A stretch of 20,710 nucleotides of DNA, from the IMG/VR virus record IMGVR_UViG_3300046000_003751, positions 1-20,710 of that record; one strand, given 5' to 3'. The position numbers were made by a program, and so were the translations under genes. The notes below the pieces were generated by a model. The model did not search any database, was not told the DNA's origin, and saw only the letters and a program-made list of their open reading frames with translations. The first letter of the stretch is position 1. Every line of letters starts with the position of its first letter. This DNA comes from a virus. Below, piece by piece: positions 14,727 through 20,710 of this stretch.

Positions 14727-14844
14727 GGTTCAGGGGCGGTTAGGCAAGCATTCAAGGATGTCGTAAGTGCGTGTTTTTCTTGCCTTCCAACGCACAGTTA
14801 GTCACGACCAAATTGACGCCCCACCTATACAGTAAGGTAAAGTA
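14727..14844 (+). promoter_or_regulatory. Non-coding leader with interleaved inverted repeats
   Basis: No credible frame exists here. AGGCAAG (14742-14748) can pair with CTTGCCT (14779-14785), and GTGCGT (14767-14772) with ACGCAC (14790-14795). The two stems interleave, a pseudoknot-like arrangement. TAAGG at 14833-14837 is the ribosome site of the following gene. No convincing sigma70 promoter was found, although TATACA at 14826-14831 could serve as a -10. Confidence 0.3.
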
Positions 14845-15678
14845 ATGAAAGAAAAATATCAAATCTCGTTTAGCGGCGGGCGCACTAGCGCTTACATGAC
14901 CAAACTTTTAGTAGACAATTGGTCAGATCGGTACGATTTTATTGTGACGTTTGCTAACACGGGTCTTGAGCACCCTAAGACTTTAGAATTTGTCCACAAT
15001 TGCGACCAACATTTTAAATTTAATACGGTTTGGCTAGAAGCTGTAGTGCACGAAGGCCGCGTGTCCAGTTCGCACAAGATAGTAAATTACAAATCAGCAG
15101 CGCGTAAAGCTGAACCTTTTGAGGCTGTTATCGCAAAGTATGGGATACCCAATGTGTCTTTTCCGTATTGCACGCGCGAATTAAAAATCAACCCCATGAA
15201 TTCATATTTGCGTAGCATTGGTCTTGATTACAAAACGACACCTACTGCTATTGGCATACGCAAAGATGAAATACGGCGCGTAAGCAAGACTGCGGGCGTA
15301 ACTAACATTCAGTATCCATTAGTTGATGTGTGGCCAACGGATAAGGATGAAATACTGGATTGGTGGGCGGAACAAACTTTTGATTTAAATATTGACGAGT
15401 TTGAAGGTAATTGCCAAGGGTGTTACAAAAAAAGTTTGCCTAAGCATTTTATGCAAATCCAACGCGATCCTAGCGTATATGATTTTCATCGTCGCATGGA
15501 ACAACAATATAGATTACATGGCCCGCAAATTGGCGAGCGTGTGTTTTTTCGTAAGCATATAGATACAATCGGCCTTTTTAAATTGTACGAAGAAAATAAA
15601 GACACACCTATGCGCGTGGCGCGTGCTGATGAAAATAGTGGGTGTTCTGAATCTTGCGAAGTTTATACAACAGAATGA
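14845..15678 (+). CDS. PAPS-reductase-like (ATP pyrophosphatase fold) protein
   Basis: 277 residues. The PP-loop is SFSGGRTSAYM (SGGRTS at residues 10-15), the ATP-pyrophosphatase signature. Other family features are FANTGLEHPKTLEFV, FPYCTRELKINP (C109), GNCQGCYKK (C190, C193) and the C-terminal GCSESCEVYT (C267, C271). Cys of this kind can bind an Fe-S cluster in related enzymes such as DndC. Phage members are commonly called phosphoadenosine-phosphosulfate reductases, but DNA or tRNA modification roles are equally possible. Codon use is visibly more AT-rich than in the flanking replication genes, and the gene has its own 118-base leader, which suggests a separately acquired cargo gene. Its stop overlaps the polymerase start (ATGA). 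Confidence 0.8.
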   Translation: MKEKYQISFSGGRTSAYMTKLLVDNWSDRYDFIVTFANTGLEHPKTLEFVHNCDQHFKFNTVWLEAVVHEGRVSSSHKIVNYKSAARKAEPFEAVIAKYGIPNVSFPYCTRELKINPMNSYLRSIGLDYKTTPTAIGIRKDEIRRVSKTAGVTNIQYPLVDVWPTDKDEILDWWAEQTFDLNIDEFEGNCQGCYKKSLPKHFMQIQRDPSVYDFHRRMEQQYRLHGPQIGERVFFRKHIDTIGLFKLYEENKDTPMRVARADENSGCSESCEVYTTE

Positions 15679-17585
15679 TTCTTTGGCTTGATTTTGAAAC
15701 CCGTAGCCATTGCGACCTAAAGAAGCACGGCGTCTACAATTACGCGCAGGACGGCACAACAGACGTGCTCTGTATGTCGTACGCGTTTGATGATGAAGAC
15801 GTGCGTACTTGGACGCCCGATCAACCATTCCCCGAAGATGTCCGGCACCACACGGGCGAGATCCGCGCGCATAACGCGACCTTTGAACGCCTGATCTTTT
15901 GGTATGTACTCAATGTACAGTTCGACTTAGAGCAATTCTACTGCACCGCAGCACAAGCCCGTGCCAACTGTGCCCCAGGCTCGCTTGAGGACGTCGGCCG
16001 CTTTGCAGGAGCCAGCATGAAGAAAGATCACCGCGGCGCGCAACTTATCCGTGCGCTGTGCGTGCCGCCGTTTAAAAACGACCCTGCACTTATGACCGAA
16101 CTCGTGCAATACTGTGAGCAGGACGTGCGTGCCATGCGTGCGATTAGTCTAGGTATGCGCCCCCTCTCACCGGATGAGCTAGGAGATTATCATGTCAACG
16201 AACGAATCAACGACCGTGGCGTCTTGGTGGACGTGCATCTTGCCACAGCAGCCGTTGGATATGCGGCACAAGAGCTCGAAGATATACAGTCCATTGTCCG
16301 ATCCGTCACCGATGGCGCGATCACGTCAGTCCGGTCGCCGAAAATGCGCGAGTGGGTCAAAGAAAGGGTCGGCCAAGACGCGTTAAAACTTATGGAGGTT
16401 GAAGATGGTAAGTACAGCATCGACAAAACGGTTCGTGCGAACCTACTCGCAATGGACGACCCCGAGCAAGTACCGCCCGACGTGGCCGAAGTCATACAGT
16501 GCGCCGATGACCTTTGGGCGTCGTCGGTTGCTAAGTTCAGCCGCCTTAAAGACTTGGCGGACGTCGAGGATTGCCGCGTTAGAGGCGCTTTTGTGTTCGC
16601 TGGTGGATCAGCTACAGGCCGAGCTTCTAGCTATGGCGCCCAAGTCCATAATTTCACTCGTCGATGCGCAGACGACCCAGATGCGGTACGACAAGCAATG
16701 GTCAGAGGACATGACATCGTCCCCAAGTACGGCAAACGAATTACAGACGTACTCAAGGGAATGCTTCGACCTTCAATCATTCCAGCCAAAGGTAAAGCAT
16801 TAGTTGTTGCTGACTGGTCGTCTATTGAAGCGCGCATGAATCCGTGGCTGTCCAACTGCGTAGCGGGCAACGCTAAACTTGACTTGTTTCGCCGTGGTGA
16901 GGATGTGTATGTCGCTAACGCACGCGCAACATTTCACACCCAAGAGATCAGCAAAGACCAACGCCAGATTGGTAAGGTTCAAGAGCTCGCTTGTGGGTTT
17001 GCCGGTGGCGTGGGCGCCTTTGCTGCGATGGGTCGCGCCTACGGTATTCACTTACCCGAGTCGGACGCGCGGCGCATGGTAGACGCTTGGAGGCGTGCCA
17101 ATCAGTGGTCGGTGCCCTACTGGCAAAAGCTTGAAGAAGCGTACACCCGCGCCATGCGAAATAAAGGTTATGAATTTAGCGCAGGACGCGTGACGTACCT
17201 GTTTGACGGTCAACACTTATGGTACGCTTTACCTTCGGGACGCGTCCTGTGTTACCCGTTCGCCAAACTTGATAATGACGGTGTTACTTATGCCAAAGCC
17301 GCTTGGAAGCCCGCCGCCGACGCCACAGAGTGGCCACGCGCTAGGCTCTGGAAAGGACTCGCTTGCGAGAATATCACCCAAGCCGCAGCCAACGACGTAC
17401 TACGCCACGCATTGCGTGAGTTACCAGACGCAATACTTCATGTACATGACGAAATCGTACTCGAAGTCGAAGACCCCGAAACAGCTATGCTTGAATTGGA
17501 GCGTGTGATGTGCACGCCTCCCGCTTGGTGCCCTGATCTTCCGTTGGGCGTTGAAGCGCAGATTATGACCAGATACGGTAAGTAA
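15675..17585 (+). CDS. polA: Family A DNA polymerase with 3'-5' exonuclease
   Basis: 636 residues from ATG 15675, which overlaps the previous stop as ATGA; an upstream TTG 15654 adds seven unlikely residues. Exonuclease motifs: I LDFET (D6, E8), II HNATFER (66-72), III YCEQD (146-150). Polymerase motifs: TGR (314-316), A VVADWSSIEAR (D380), B RQIGKVQELACGFAGG (R430, K434), C HVHDEIVLEV (D592, E593). All catalytic acids are present, so it should be an active proofreading replicative polymerase. It has no 5'-nuclease domain, as usual in phages. The residue equivalent to E. coli Pol I F762 is Leu 438, and the equivalent of Y766 is Phe 442. Primase-helicase follows after 42 bases. Confidence 0.95.
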   Translation: MILWLDFETRSHCDLKKHGVYNYAQDGTTDVLCMSYAFDDEDVRTWTPDQPFPEDVRHHTGEIRAHNATFERLIFWYVLNVQFDLEQFYCTAAQARANCAPGSLEDVGRFAGASMKKDHRGAQLIRALCVPPFKNDPALMTELVQYCEQDVRAMRAISLGMRPLSPDELGDYHVNERINDRGVLVDVHLATAAVGYAAQELEDIQSIVRSVTDGAITSVRSPKMREWVKERVGQDALKLMEVEDGKYSIDKTVRANLLAMDDPEQVPPDVAEVIQCADDLWASSVAKFSRLKDLADVEDCRVRGAFVFAGGSATGRASSYGAQVHNFTRRCADDPDAVRQAMVRGHDIVPKYGKRITDVLKGMLRPSIIPAKGKALVVADWSSIEARMNPWLSNCVAGNAKLDLFRRGEDVYVANARATFHTQEISKDQRQIGKVQELACGFAGGVGAFAAMGRAYGIHLPESDARRMVDAWRRANQWSVPYWQKLEEAYTRAMRNKGYEFSAGRVTYLFDGQHLWYALPSGRVLCYPFAKLDNDGVTYAKAAWKPAADATEWPRARLWKGLACENITQAAANDVLRHALRELPDAILHVHDEIVLEVEDPETAMLELERVMCTPPAWCPDLPLGVEAQIMTRYGK

Positions 17586-17612
17586 AAAAAAGACCACCGG
17601 CAAGGGTGGTCT
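17584..17612 (-). terminator. Rho-independent terminator oriented to the minus strand
   Basis: AGACCACC (17591-17598) and GGTGGTCT (17605-17612) form a perfect 8-bp stem with a 6-base loop. Read on the minus strand it is followed by a run of T (A-tract 17584-17590 on plus). On the plus strand there is no T-run, and the AAGGAG ribosome site of the next gene starts four bases later. No minus-strand gene ends nearby. Confidence 0.6.
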
Positions 17613-17627
17613 AACAAGGAGTATTAC

Positions 17628-19925
17628 ATGAACTTTTTTGAGTATATAACAAACTTAGCCCCTGAGGGCGAAACCGTACTTTTTGTGCGTCAAAAGCCAC
17701 AGTTAAAGAATGGCGAGTACCAGTTTCACGCCGATGGTGCGATCAAGTGCACTTGGCCGGCTTACTTGCCCGAAAAATACAACGGTCAAGGTGCGTGGTA
17801 CGCCAATACGGCTATGTTTATCGTGAGCCGTTTTAAAGACGGCCGCCCCTCGGCGTCCATCGCCAATTGCGAGCGTGTCGGCTTCCTAGTCTTAGACGAT
17901 GTCGGCACCAAGTCCAAGCTGCCCCCGATCGAGCCCACTTGGAAGATCGAAACCTCTCCCGACAACTACCAGTGGGGCTACACTTTTGCATTAGACGATC
18001 ATCCGACCGTTGACGAATTCACCGCCGCCATCAAAGCGATTGCAGAGGCCGGCTACACCGATCCAGGGGCTACGAACGCTGTGCGTAATTTTCGGCTCCC
18101 CGAGTCAGTCAACCTAAAACCTGGGCGTGAGAGCTTCGCCGCACGCTTAACCGAGTTTCACCCCAAGCGCGAGTTTAGTCTCCCCCAGATATGCGAGGCG
18201 CTAGGCGTCACCCCCGCCCCGATCGAGAACGCGCGCTTCACACCCATTCGTGTAGCAGACGATGGTCAGGACGATGTCGTGATCTGGCTAAGCTCAAACA
18301 GTCTGGTGCTATCACGCCCCAACCCCGAGGGCTGGATGGGGGTAGTCTGCCCCAACAGTGCCGAGCATACCGATGGCAACCCCGAGGGGCGTTATAACCC
18401 CTCGATGCGCGCCTACTGCTGTTTGCACTCGCATTGCTTAGACTTAGATTCGCACACCTTTTTAGAGTGGGTAGGCGACCAAGGCGGCCCACAACACGCC
18501 CCAGGACTTAGGGATGAATTGCTCGCCTCCATGATGACGGGCGCGCTATCCCGATTGCAACCTACCGAGGCGTTCCCCGACCGTGCTACCGAAATTATTA
18601 AAGAGGTCGAGCGTAAGCAACTCGGGCGGGTTGAAAAAGCGGAATGGTTTACCCGTTTTGCGTATGTTCAGGACGATGACGCGTACTTCGATATGCAAGA
18701 GCGCAACGAAGTGTCGCGTATATCTTTTAACGCGTTGTTCCGCCATATTGACTGCAAGAGTGTGCATAACCTTAAGCGGCGGGTAGAAGCTTCGGTGTCA
18801 TACGATGAGAATCGGCAAGATAACGGCGCGCCCGCCTTGAACGGCATCACTTATGCTGCGGGTGAGGGTGTGCTAGTGTCCCGAGGCGGGCGGGTGTTTG
18901 GTAACCGTTGGCGTGATCTGCGCCCCCCTGTTGTCTCGGGCGATGTTACCCCTTGGATTAGCCATTGCGTACGCCTTGTGCCCGACCAAGCCGAGCGCGA
19001 ACATATTCTTAATGTTATGGCGTTCAAATTGCAGTACCCCAAGGCCAAAATTAATCACGCTATCCTGCATGGCGGGCACCAAGGCTCGGGCAAGGACACC
19101 ATGTGGGCACCGTTTTTCTGGGGCATACGCGGGGACTCAAAAGAAAATGTCAAGCTTATGAGCGCGCAGCAGTTAAATAGCCAATTCCAATATCAGCTAG
19201 AAACCGAAGTCTTGGTGCTTAACGAATTGCGTGAGCCCGATGCCCGAGAGCGGCGCGCGTTAGCCAATGCACTTAAACCCATCATTGCCGCCCCGCCAGA
19301 TTTGATTTCAATTAACCGTAAGGGCTTGAAGCCCTACGAAATGCTTAACCGAATCTTTGTCATGGCGTTCTCTAATGACCAAGTTTCCATTACCCTAGAC
19401 TCGGATGACCGCCGCTGGTTCTGCGTATGGTCTACCGCCCCTAAAATGAGCGAGGCAGAGAGCGCGCGCTTGTGGGCATGGTATAACGCTGGCGGGCTGT
19501 CTGCGTGTGCTGCGTGGCTGTATGCACGGGATGTGAGCGCGTTTAACCCCTCGGCTGCGCCCATGTTGACCGATTACAAACGCTCGATGATTGAACAGGG
19601 CATGAGTAGCGCGGAAAGCTTTCTTTACGAGCAATTGACCGAGCGTAAGGGCGAATTTGCTCGTGGTGTGGTTGCCGCGCCCTTCCAGGCACTCTGTGGG
19701 CGGTTAAGTAATCAGGGCGTACGCATACCCCCGCCCGCGCTAGTACACGCGCTAGCGGAGGCGAAATGGGTAGATTGTGGGCGGGTTATGACGCGCGAAT
19801 ATACAACCAAGAAACAAATATACGCCGCGCCTGAAATGGCTAAAAAGTACAATAAGGCGGAACTCAGGCGGTTGGTAGAAGAATTGCCCGCTACTTCTCC
19901 GCCCTTACAAATAGTTAAGAAATAA
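17628..19925 (+). CDS. Primase-helicase: RepB/PrimPol-like N-terminus, SF3-like (DUF5906) helicase C-terminus
   Basis: 765 residues. Residues about 1-185 resemble RepB-type primase/PrimPol domains (GFLVLDDVGTKS, WKIETSPDNYQWGYTF, GATNAVRNFRLPESVNLKPG). Residues 241-270 hold a possible zinc site (CPNSAEH and YCCLHSHC). The helicase domain has Walker A HGGHQGSGKDT (481-491) and Walker B VLVLNELRE (528-536, with the NE typical of this class), then SINRKGLKPYEMLNRIFVMA and SDDRRWFCVW. It should prime and unwind DNA for the neighbouring PolA. AAGGAG six bases before ATG 17628 is a strong ribosome site. It is the last gene of the rightward operon and ends at a bidirectional terminator. Confidence 0.85.
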   Translation: MNFFEYITNLAPEGETVLFVRQKPQLKNGEYQFHADGAIKCTWPAYLPEKYNGQGAWYANTAMFIVSRFKDGRPSASIANCERVGFLVLDDVGTKSKLPPIEPTWKIETSPDNYQWGYTFALDDHPTVDEFTAAIKAIAEAGYTDPGATNAVRNFRLPESVNLKPGRESFAARLTEFHPKREFSLPQICEALGVTPAPIENARFTPIRVADDGQDDVVIWLSSNSLVLSRPNPEGWMGVVCPNSAEHTDGNPEGRYNPSMRAYCCLHSHCLDLDSHTFLEWVGDQGGPQHAPGLRDELLASMMTGALSRLQPTEAFPDRATEIIKEVERKQLGRVEKAEWFTRFAYVQDDDAYFDMQERNEVSRISFNALFRHIDCKSVHNLKRRVEASVSYDENRQDNGAPALNGITYAAGEGVLVSRGGRVFGNRWRDLRPPVVSGDVTPWISHCVRLVPDQAEREHILNVMAFKLQYPKAKINHAILHGGHQGSGKDTMWAPFFWGIRGDSKENVKLMSAQQLNSQFQYQLETEVLVLNELREPDARERRALANALKPIIAAPPDLISINRKGLKPYEMLNRIFVMAFSNDQVSITLDSDDRRWFCVWSTAPKMSEAESARLWAWYNAGGLSACAAWLYARDVSAFNPSAAPMLTDYKRSMIEQGMSSAESFLYEQLTERKGEFARGVVAAPFQALCGRLSNQGVRIPPPALVHALAEAKWVDCGRVMTREYTTKKQIYAAPEMAKKYNKAELRRLVEELPATSPPLQIVKK

Positions 19926-19952
19926 AAAAGCCCCGCAAGGGGCTTATTTTTT
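19921..19952. terminator. Bidirectional rho-independent terminator
   Basis: AAGCCCC, loop GCAA, GGGGCTT, with an A-tract before and a T-tract after, directly behind the primase-helicase stop. It works in both directions and closes the rightward replication operon and the leftward small-gene operon that converge here. Confidence 0.85.
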
Positions 19953-20010
19953 AGAGGTCAAAGGTTAGGATCATCAAGAGGACTACTGCCGCTATTATCA
20001 GGGACGCCAT
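19951..20010 (-). CDS. 19-residue hydrophobic peptide
   Basis: On the minus strand, GGGGAGGT lies nine bases before ATG 20010 inside the 3' end of the preceding gene. The frame encodes MASLIIAAVVLLMILTFDL and stops at 19951, at the edge of the terminator. The peptide is a single membrane-length hydrophobic segment. It overlaps the 75-aa gene's stop by 13 bases. A ribosome site this good and a pure membrane sequence favour a translated micropeptide, but the length is too small to be sure. Confidence 0.4.
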   Translation of the reverse strand: MASLIIAAVVLLMILTFDL

Positions 20011-20225
20011 GCGCTCAGTACCTCCCCGAATAGCGGGTGTACATTGTCCCAATAAGCACCTATGTCTTTAGGGTACAGTGGGCGCAGCGTGCGGCTTTCG
20101 TCCATGCTACGGGCGTATACATAGCCCGATTTCTGATCGTATGAATCTACCGTGTAGGCGCGATTCTTTACATGGACGATGTCCCCGTGCTGAACTGGCG
20201 CGCCAGTGGAGTATTTAATAGGCAT
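19998..20225 (-). CDS. 75-residue hypothetical protein, small beta-barrel-like
   Basis: ATG 20225 is preceded by AGGGGA five bases upstream. The sequence has a strand-turn pattern (PVQHGDIVHVKNRAYTVDSY, GYVYARSMDESRTLRPLYP) typical of SH3-like small barrels, then DIGAYWDNVHPLFGEVLSAW. HGDIVHVKNRAYTV resembles the opening strands of KOW/SH3-type folds, but no family is recognised. It overlaps the upstream 58-aa gene by 11 bases and belongs to a leftward operon of small proteins, likely early-expressed host-takeover or regulatory genes. Confidence 0.65.
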   Translation of the reverse strand: MPIKYSTGAPVQHGDIVHVKNRAYTVDSYDQKSGYVYARSMDESRTLRPLYPKDIGAYWDNVHPLFGEVLSAWRP

Positions 20226-20391
20226 AGTGTTCCCCTAGATGTTCAAGTTCGGTTAGTTCAATTTCTTTCAAATCAAAGTCTGATAATTGGGCATCGTAAA
20301 ATTGCTTTTCTGCTGATTCATCGTTCGCCGCGATAACTTCAATCGTGACTTTAACAAAGCCGGTTATTTTATAAAGCTGTGGTTTGTTCAT
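20215..20391 (-). CDS. 58-residue acidic small protein
   Basis: ATG 20391 is coupled to the upstream stop as ATGA, with GAGG seven bases upstream; the frame ends with TAA at 20215. The sequence NKPQLYKITGFVKVTIEVIA then ANDESAEKQFYDAQLSDFDL and KEIELTELE is acidic. It suggests one beta strand followed by a helix and another strand. The pattern (strand VTIEV, A.(N/D)..A, SDFDL..IEL) loosely resembles the truncated protein at 20567-20710, so they may be paralogues. No function can be assigned. Confidence 0.65.
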   Translation of the reverse strand: MNKPQLYKITGFVKVTIEVIAANDESAEKQFYDAQLSDFDLKEIELTELEHLGEHYAY

Positions 20392-20570
20392 ACTGTCACC
20401 TCAAGCTGTAATTTTAAAACCGCCATTGCCTCGGCGAATGTATCCCAACAATTGTCCCCGTTATCATCATCAAGGTATTCATCCTCAAACAGAACCATGA
20501 ACCCGTTTGATGTTTCCAGTACATCAACGCATAAAACGGTAGTGCCGCCCGTCATTTCGTTTACTCTCAT
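20388..20570 (-). CDS. 60-residue acidic small protein
   Basis: ATG 20570 overlaps the upstream stop as ATGA, with GAGG seven bases upstream. The sequence VNEMTGGTTVLCVDVLETSN, FMVLFEDEYLDDDNGDNCWD and a final QLEVTV is strongly acidic, with two Cys. It may mimic DNA or bind a basic host protein, as many acidic phage early proteins do, but that is speculation. It is coupled to both neighbours through the same short junction sequence. Confidence 0.6.
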   Translation of the reverse strand: MRVNEMTGGTTVLCVDVLETSNGFMVLFEDEYLDDDNGDNCWDTFAEAMAVLKLQLEVTV

Positions 20571-20710
20571 GCTGTCACCTCTTGAATAGAAATACAGTTT
20601 TGCTCGTAGAATTCGTCCAGATCAAAGCAAACATCAGAAAAGCCCTCGCACGCTAACTCGTACGCATCATCGTCATTAGTTGCTTGCACTGTGATGGTTT
20701 TGGTAATAAT
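20567..20710 (-). CDS. Small acidic protein, 5'-truncated by the window edge
   Basis: The minus-strand frame is open from the window end to TGA at 20567, giving 47 residues: IITKTITVQATNDDDAYELA, CEGFSDVCFDLDEFYEQNCI, SIQEVTA. The start lies beyond 20710. It is acidic with three Cys, and its strand-helix pattern recalls the 58-residue protein two genes downstream. It is coupled by ATGA to the next gene. Confidence 0.55.
   Translation of the reverse strand: MITKTITVQATNDDDAYELACEGFSDVCFDLDEFYEQNCISIQEVTA

Noticed and set aside
15654-15674. TTG start seven codons upstream for the DNA polymerase
   Set aside because: ATG 15675 gives the typical MILWLDFET start and ATGA coupling; the upstream residues overlap the previous gene without a ribosome site.
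16399-16803. 134-codon plus-strand frame inside polA
   Set aside because: Ser/Thr-rich shifted reading of the polymerase with no ribosome site and no family resemblance.

Overview
The window is part of the genome of a tailed dsDNA phage (or a prophage or uncultured virus contig) of a Gram-negative bacterium. The virion genes look podovirus-like: a P22 gp10-like packaged-DNA stabilisation protein, a repeat-rich fibre, and three long Ala/Gly/Gln-rich proteins of the ejection type. The lysis genes (membrane proteins plus a GH108 muramidase without a signal peptide) also fit a Gram-negative host. I see no integrase, repressor, tRNA, CRISPR array or insertion sequence, so neither lifestyle nor host can be fixed from this sequence. 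A freshwater betaproteobacterial host is only a guess from composition and protein style.

Layout. (1) 3-7344, plus strand: end of the virion module, with the gp10-like protein (5'-truncated), fibre, a GNAT-fold protein and three candidate ejection proteins. (2) 7344-9257, plus strand: lysis cassette of five tightly overlapping genes, comprising a small membrane protein, a T4-T-like holin candidate, a 28-residue Trp-rich cationic peptide, a GTA-type 3TM holin and the GH108 endolysin. (3) 9205-12615, minus strand, converging on the lysis genes: a chain of overlapping genes transcribed leftward, namely VRR-NUC nuclease, C5-cytosine methyltransferase (with a second long reading frame nested inside it that has its own Shine-Dalgarno), SNF2-type helicase, and then five small genes. 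(4) 12621-12655: a perfect 10-bp inverted repeat that forms mirror-image sigma70-like promoters for region 3 and region 5. (5) 12680-19925, plus strand: a small protein, a DUF2800-type PD-(D/E)XK nuclease, a protein in the usual SSB position, a 46-aa protein, a PAPS-reductase-like protein, family-A DNA polymerase with 3'-5' exonuclease, and primase-helicase, ended by a bidirectional terminator at about 19921-19952. (6) 19951-20710, minus strand: small coupled genes converging on that terminator, the last one cut by the window edge.

How the genes work together. Primase-helicase, PolA, the SSB-like protein, SNF2 helicase, VRR-NUC and the DUF2800 nuclease form a familiar phage replication/recombination set split over two divergent operons driven from one symmetric intergenic element. 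The methyltransferase probably protects or marks phage DNA. Holin(s) release or activate the cytoplasmic muramidase. No Rz/Rz1 spanin pair was seen, so the outer-membrane step is unexplained, and the 28-aa Trp-rich peptide is a candidate for it.

There is no stretch longer than 300 bases without a gene. The largest gaps are 14727-14844 (interleaved inverted repeats) and 9340-9438 (a hairpin). The most notable points are the overprinted frame in the methyltransferase, the mirror-image promoter, the duplicated Trp-rich lysis-cassette peptide, and the Leu at the F762 position of the polymerase.
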